Source: Paulinella micropora (Eukaryota; Cercozoa; Imbricatea; Euglyphida). Taken from it: a stretch of 45,156 nucleotides of DNA. The notes beneath the pieces are model-generated. The model saw only the letters and a program-made list of their open reading frames with translations. It ran no database searches and was not told the DNA's origin. The position numbers were made by a program, and so were the translations under genes. Shown piece by piece: positions 41,427 to 45,156 of this stretch. The DNA is taken from positions 274,122 through 319,277 of the forward strand of contig BJOX01000240.1 in assembly GCA_009731375.1 (NCBI GenBank), in the 5' to 3' direction. Numbering within the stretch: position 1 is the first letter of the stretch; every line of letters starts with the position of its first letter.

Positions 41427-41633
41427 TTTGAACTCAGGCTGAAAAAAAGGGGCAGGGTAAAATAAAAGAAGAAAAAAAATCATAAAAGAGGAAAATCAAA
41501 AGTGGGAGAACTTCAATTGAAGGCTTGAAGAAGGGAAATTCTTAATAAGGAACTGAGAAAGAAAAAGGAGAACTAGTAAGACTCTGAGTACAAAGACTGT
41601 GGTAAATAACCGTCTGAGAACTTGAAGAGACTC

Positions 41634-42335
41634 TAAAAACGTTGGATGGTTAATTACGTTTACCGTTAGTAATTGCTTTCATGAGTGGGAAAGTATTTTA
41701 TTCGTATAGTCGAATAACCGCGTAGTTCTAGTCAATAAGTGTAACGGACATAACGGACTTTATTGGCATCAAGAATTGGACAATAATGATTGGGTAATAA
41801 TTTCAGTTACGACTGCCGCCCGGACTTTGATTCAGTTTCGTTACTGCCTCTGAGTTGTCACATATGTAATTTTAAACATCAAAAACAAAGTTAAATGCGC
41901 TGCTGAATCGATTTTAATAGAATTATGTATTATAAAAGTTTGCATAATACTTTTTAAACTACTTTAATTAGCTTGAAATTTTTTTTTAGTAGTTTTAATG
42001 AACGACGTCAGCAAAGTTGTTTGTTCCGGGATTTTGCGTACATTGCGTACATTTATCCACAAATTGCCACATTCCCTCCGGGCCGTGTTCACAGAAGGGG
42101 CATTGATTTGTCCAAAACAAGGTTTTGATTCTTTTTTTTGTTGAGAGCAAAGTCGGTTTGTGTGATTTTTGTCTTGTGTTTTTATTGTGTCTACTGTACT
42201 AAATTCAAATGTTTTTGTACATTCTGTCTTGCCACACCATACCATACGCTTCCCTACCAATTTTTTGTTTTGTGCTTGCAAAATTGCATGTGTTCGCTTG
42301 TGTTACGTGCTTTTTTTGAAAATGCTTGCCACCAC
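41634..42335. other. AT-rich spacer with a weak minus-strand Cys-rich reading
   Basis: Mostly AT-rich. On the minus strand a frame at 42281-41964 starts near WCGKTECTKTFEFS. An overlapping frame at about 42110-41997 reads NQCPFCEHGPEGMWQ and KCTQC, giving CPFC and CTQC pairs like a zinc-binding motif. The frames do not join cleanly. It may be a relic exon or chance. Confidence 0.3.
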
Positions 42336-43247
42336 ATGTCAGAGCGTCAGCTCACTGACTTGGTCGAGGGGTGGAATGTGGGGTGGCCTGCTGCGGTTCC
42401 TGGGAAGGAATACGCGGTTACCTTGCGCCGCGTCATTTATGCTGCCTGGCCCCAGCACGTTGGGGTGTTACCGAACGTAGGGAGGTCTCGCTGCACAACG
42501 TGGAAGCAGCCCCCCCCAGACCTGGCATTAGGCCAAAAACAAAATTCAATAGCTACCAAAACTTGTTTTTGCTCCCCCGGCAAACCCCGGTAGCCCTGGC
42601 ACGTCGTGCCTTTAGGACAGCAAGTCCTATCTGCCATTACTCTTAGGCGGGGTGCAAAAAGCAACCTTGATTTCAAAGTGATGTCGGACTTTGAACACCC
42701 CCCCCAGTACCGTCCGTGCCCTCTTTGAGGGCACGGGCGTTAACATCGTCTACGACACGGTCAGTGACGACCCGTCACTGCCGTTCCGGGGTGTTTTGGT
42801 GGTGGGGTTCCCCGACTTACATAACATCGCTTCTGCCATCACCGGGCAGCCACCGAGTGTGGATATGGACGTGAGCGTCCTGACTGCTTACAAGTCAGAA
42901 TTGAGGAGGGTTGCGACAATCCTGAAGGACAAAGATCACGTTGTCAAAAAAAGAAAACGTGCAGAGCCCGAGGAGGTGCCCCCCCCCCTTCTTTTTTTTT
43001 TCGTTCTTCTTCTTCTTCTTCTTCTTTTTCTTCTTCTTCTTCTTCTTCTTCTTCTTCTTCTTCTTCTTCTTCTTCTTCTTCTTCTTCTTCTTCTTCTTCT
43101 TCTAGGAGCAACCCCAGAAGTTCTACTTGGTGGCGACTTTCCGTTGGGTGCTTCACTGGCGGGTGCTGGCCCGTCAACACTCCGTCATCAACGTACCCCG
43201 GTTTAGGCCGGGGTACCACAAGGTGGTTATCTTTTTTTGGGTCACCT

Positions 43248-43291
<44 letters not shown>

Positions 43292-44873
43292 ACAACCCTC
43301 CCCACCTTGTAGGACGAACAAGAGCAGGGGACAGAGGGGCCCTGGTGGCGCATCGTGCTGCGCCTGCCCTCGGAGAAGGGCTGGTTCATGCTCAACATGG
43401 ACGGCGGCACGAATTGGCGTAAGCCTTTCCATAATTCGTACATACGCTCCAACGAGCCGTATGACACTTTGTTTGGTCCGGCCTTGCCGGGTGTCAGACG
43501 GGAGAGGATGATAACAGCCGGCCCCATCCCCATGGGCCGCGCTCTTTAGTTCCTCTCCCCACAGGACTGCTACCAAAGCAGAAACGGGGGTTTGAGGCTC
43601 AAGGAGCACGTGCAGGCTCGCTTGAAGCAGTTTGAGGCTCGGGTTAGGCAGGGTGAGGTGATGGTGGAAANNNNNNNNNNNNNNNNNNNNNNNNNNNNNN
43701 NNNNNNNNNNNNNNNNNNNNNNNNNNNNNNNNNNNNNNNNNNNNNNNNNNNNNNNNNNNNNNNNNNNNNNNNNNNNNNNNNNNNNNNNNNNNNNNNNNNN
43801 NNNNNNNNNNNNNNNNNNNNNNNNNNNNNNNNNNNNNNNNNNNNNNNNNNNNNNNNNNNNNNNNNNNNNNNNNNNNNNNNNNNNNNNNNNNNNNNNNNNN
43901 NNNNNNNNNNNNNNNNNNNNNNNNNNNNNNNNNNNNNNNNNNNNNNNNNNNNNNNNNNNNNNNNNNNNNNNNNNNNNNNNNNNNNNNNNNNNNNNNNNNN
44001 NNNNNNNNNNNNNNNNNNNNNNNNNNNNNNNNNNNNNNNNNNNNNNNNNNNNNNNNNNNNNNNNNNNNNNNNNNNNNNNNNNNNNNNNNNNNNNNNNNNN
44101 NNNNNNNNNNNNNNNNNNNNNNNNNNNNNNNNNNNNNNNNNNNNNNNNNNNNNNNNNNNNNNNNNNNNNNNNNNNNNNNNNNNNNNNNNNNNNNNNNNNN
44201 NNNNNNNNNNNNNNNNNTGGACACCGTGATAGCCCAGTGGTCAAGTTCTACCATCTGGGCCCTGTCGCCAGTTCGATTCCCGTCGGTGCCACCAGTATTT
44301 TCATTGAACATACCGGTCCGTCTGGACCAGTATTTTCATTGAACATACCGGTCCGTCTGGAAGTGTTGGAACTGCCCTTGCGGGGTGTCATTAGAGCCTA
44401 TCGTCAATTCTTCGTACTCCCCTCACGGGTGAGACGATGGAGGCGCATGTGCAGAAATGTATCAGCCATTGACAGAGAAGCACTATTATTTATTATTATT
44501 ATTTTTTTTCAATTTTTTTTTCAGGTGTGGACATCAAAGTAATTTCACCATCAACTGCAAAACAAAATATTAAGCCTCAGAGATATTTCAGTGCCTTATT
44601 ATTAATAAAATATTTTATTACTACTGATTAATTACAATATTAATGNNNNNNNNNNTCAACGTACACACACAGGTTGAGCCTGCAGCCCCGCCCGCCCCGC
44701 CTGCACCCTCCCCACCAGCCACGTGTGCCCATCTCTGCTCGGGTTGTCGGGATGAGTGGCAACTTGCCCACCCTACTGTTGCCGCCAAGCGTTGCGGGCG
44801 CCCCCTGTCTAGGAAGCCAAAAAAAGCAAGGAATGGAAAAATATGGCGCGGGAGTATAGTGCTAGTGGGGTAG
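42336..44873 (+). CDS. Multi-exon gene of unknown family with basic patch and possible coiled coil
   Basis: Plus-strand exons: 42336-42589 (ATG; MSERQLTDLVEGWNVGW), 42708-42975 (LFEGTGVNIVYDTVSDD, GVLVVGFPDLHNIASA, ending VKKRKRAEPEE), 43106-43222 (KFYLVATFRWVLHWRVLARQ), 43313 to 43492 or 43549 (WWRIVLRLPSEKGWFMLNMD), 43565-43670 (LRLKEHVQARLKQFEARVRQ, then a gap) and probably 44673-44873 (VEPAAPPAPPAPSPP, then CAHLCSGCRDEW, TAG). Phases agree from 42589 to 43565 if the intron is 43493-43564; otherwise a TAG at 43547-43549 ends the frame. KKRKR suggests nuclear import, and the Arg/Glu/Gln-rich last segment before the gap suggests a helix. The acceptors TTCTAG, TTGTAG and CCACAG are convincing. 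No known family recognised. Confidence 0.55.
43001..43103. repeat. (CTT)n microsatellite
   Basis: Intron of the 42336-44873 gene; it doubles as the pyrimidine tract of the acceptor at 43105. Confidence 0.95.
43251..43292. repeat. (CT)n microsatellite
   Basis: Intron before exon 43313; it acts as the pyrimidine tract. Confidence 0.95.
43671..44217. other. Assembly gap (N)
   Basis: 547 unknown bases between an exon and SINE copy E. Confidence 0.99.
44218..44487 (+). mobile_element. tRNA-derived SINE, copy E (plus strand, with the 35-bp duplication)
   Basis: Starts TGGACACCGTGATAGCCCAG at the gap edge. A box at 44230-44240, B box at 44271-44280. The 35-bp body segment is doubled (44291-44325 and 44326-44360), as in copy A. 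It ends GACAGAGAAGCAC and (TAT/TTA)n, then T-rich sequence. It lies inside the inferred intron of the 42336-44873 gene, in the sense direction. Confidence 0.88.
44646..44655. other. Assembly gap (10 N)
   Basis: Short gap just upstream of the exon at 44673. Confidence 0.99.
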
Positions 44874-44923
44874 AGTGGTCAGGTGCACAGGCCCGCAATC
44901 GTCGTCGCGCCGCTGTGGCCGCG

Positions 44924-44925
<2 letters not shown>

Positions 44926-44954
<29 letters not shown>

Positions 44955-44964
44955 NNNNNNNNNN
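44926..44964. repeat. Poly-C run ending at a 10-N gap
   Basis: 29 C followed directly by ten N, with SINE copy F starting right after. Confidence 0.9.
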
Positions 44965-45066
44965 AGACCGGTATGTTCAATGAAAATACTGGTGGCACCA
45001 ACGGGAATTGAACTGGCGACAGGGCCCAGATGGTAGAACTTGACCACTGGGCTATCACGGTGTCCA
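44965..45066 (-). mobile_element. SINE copy F, head part only
   Basis: Minus-strand tRNA-like head with A box and a B box changed by one base (GTTCAATTCC). The body is lost at the gap on its left; (TAA)n lies directly against the head on its right. Confidence 0.82.
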
Positions 45067-45080
45067 ATAATAATAATAAC

Positions 45081-45155
<75 letters not shown>

Positions 45156-45156
45156 C
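45067..45156. repeat. (TAA)n microsatellite to window end
   Basis: TAA trimers with one AAC, abutting the head of SINE copy F. Confidence 0.95.

Overview
The window is eukaryotic nuclear DNA from an organism I cannot place. The evidence is spliced genes with short GT-AG introns (donors GTAAGT, GTAAGG, GTATGT; CTAAC branch sites; pyrimidine-rich AG acceptors), a tRNA-derived SINE family and a Ty3-type LTR-retrotransposon pol. More than half of the sequence is microsatellite or minisatellite (GATA, GGTA, GTAT, TA, GA, TAA, TAC, AGA, CATAA, TATGA, ATTCATTT). Most long open frames here are translations of these arrays, and real exons are short islands between them. Twelve N gaps, several beside poly-C runs, make fine structure uncertain.

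Layout. (1) 1-5330: microsatellites carrying a minus-strand gene at about 4395-1505, rebuilt from nine splice-bounded exons. It encodes tandem galactose-binding-like beta-sandwich modules and has extra, diverged copies of several exons. (2) 5331-9340: a low-content segment with a 140-160 bp direct repeat, two weak coding fragments and long CATA and GATA arrays. (3) 10048-11770: a cluster of minus-strand SINE copies in (TAA)n arrays; two more copies lie at 44.2 and 45.0 kb. (4) 11771-16330: trinucleotide arrays and sequence without a convincing gene. (5) 16806-20319: a decayed minus-strand Ty3-type pol (RT, RNase H, integrase, C-terminal module), followed at 20659-23330 by an unrecognised, degenerate plus-strand coding region. 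(6) 23340-25482: pieces of a plus-strand GNAT acetyltransferase gene split by (TTTA)n and an 860 bp ATTCATTT array. (7) 25965-41633: a large inverted duplication with arms at 25965-30170 and 37637-41633 and its centre inside an N gap. The right arm carries the 3' half of a plus-strand multi-exon membrane-protein gene (32793-38981); the left arm carries a 5'-truncated mirror copy. (8) 42336-44873: a second plus-strand multi-exon gene with a basic nuclear-localisation-like patch and a possible coiled coil, then SINE copies and (TAA)n to the end.

The genes do not form an operon or pathway. The shared theme is expansion of repeats inside introns together with local duplication of exons and their splice sites. 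The strongest leads are the duplicated exons of the lectin-like gene, the TAA-associated SINE family, and the inverted duplication, whose inner part is nearly unchanged while its outer part has diverged.
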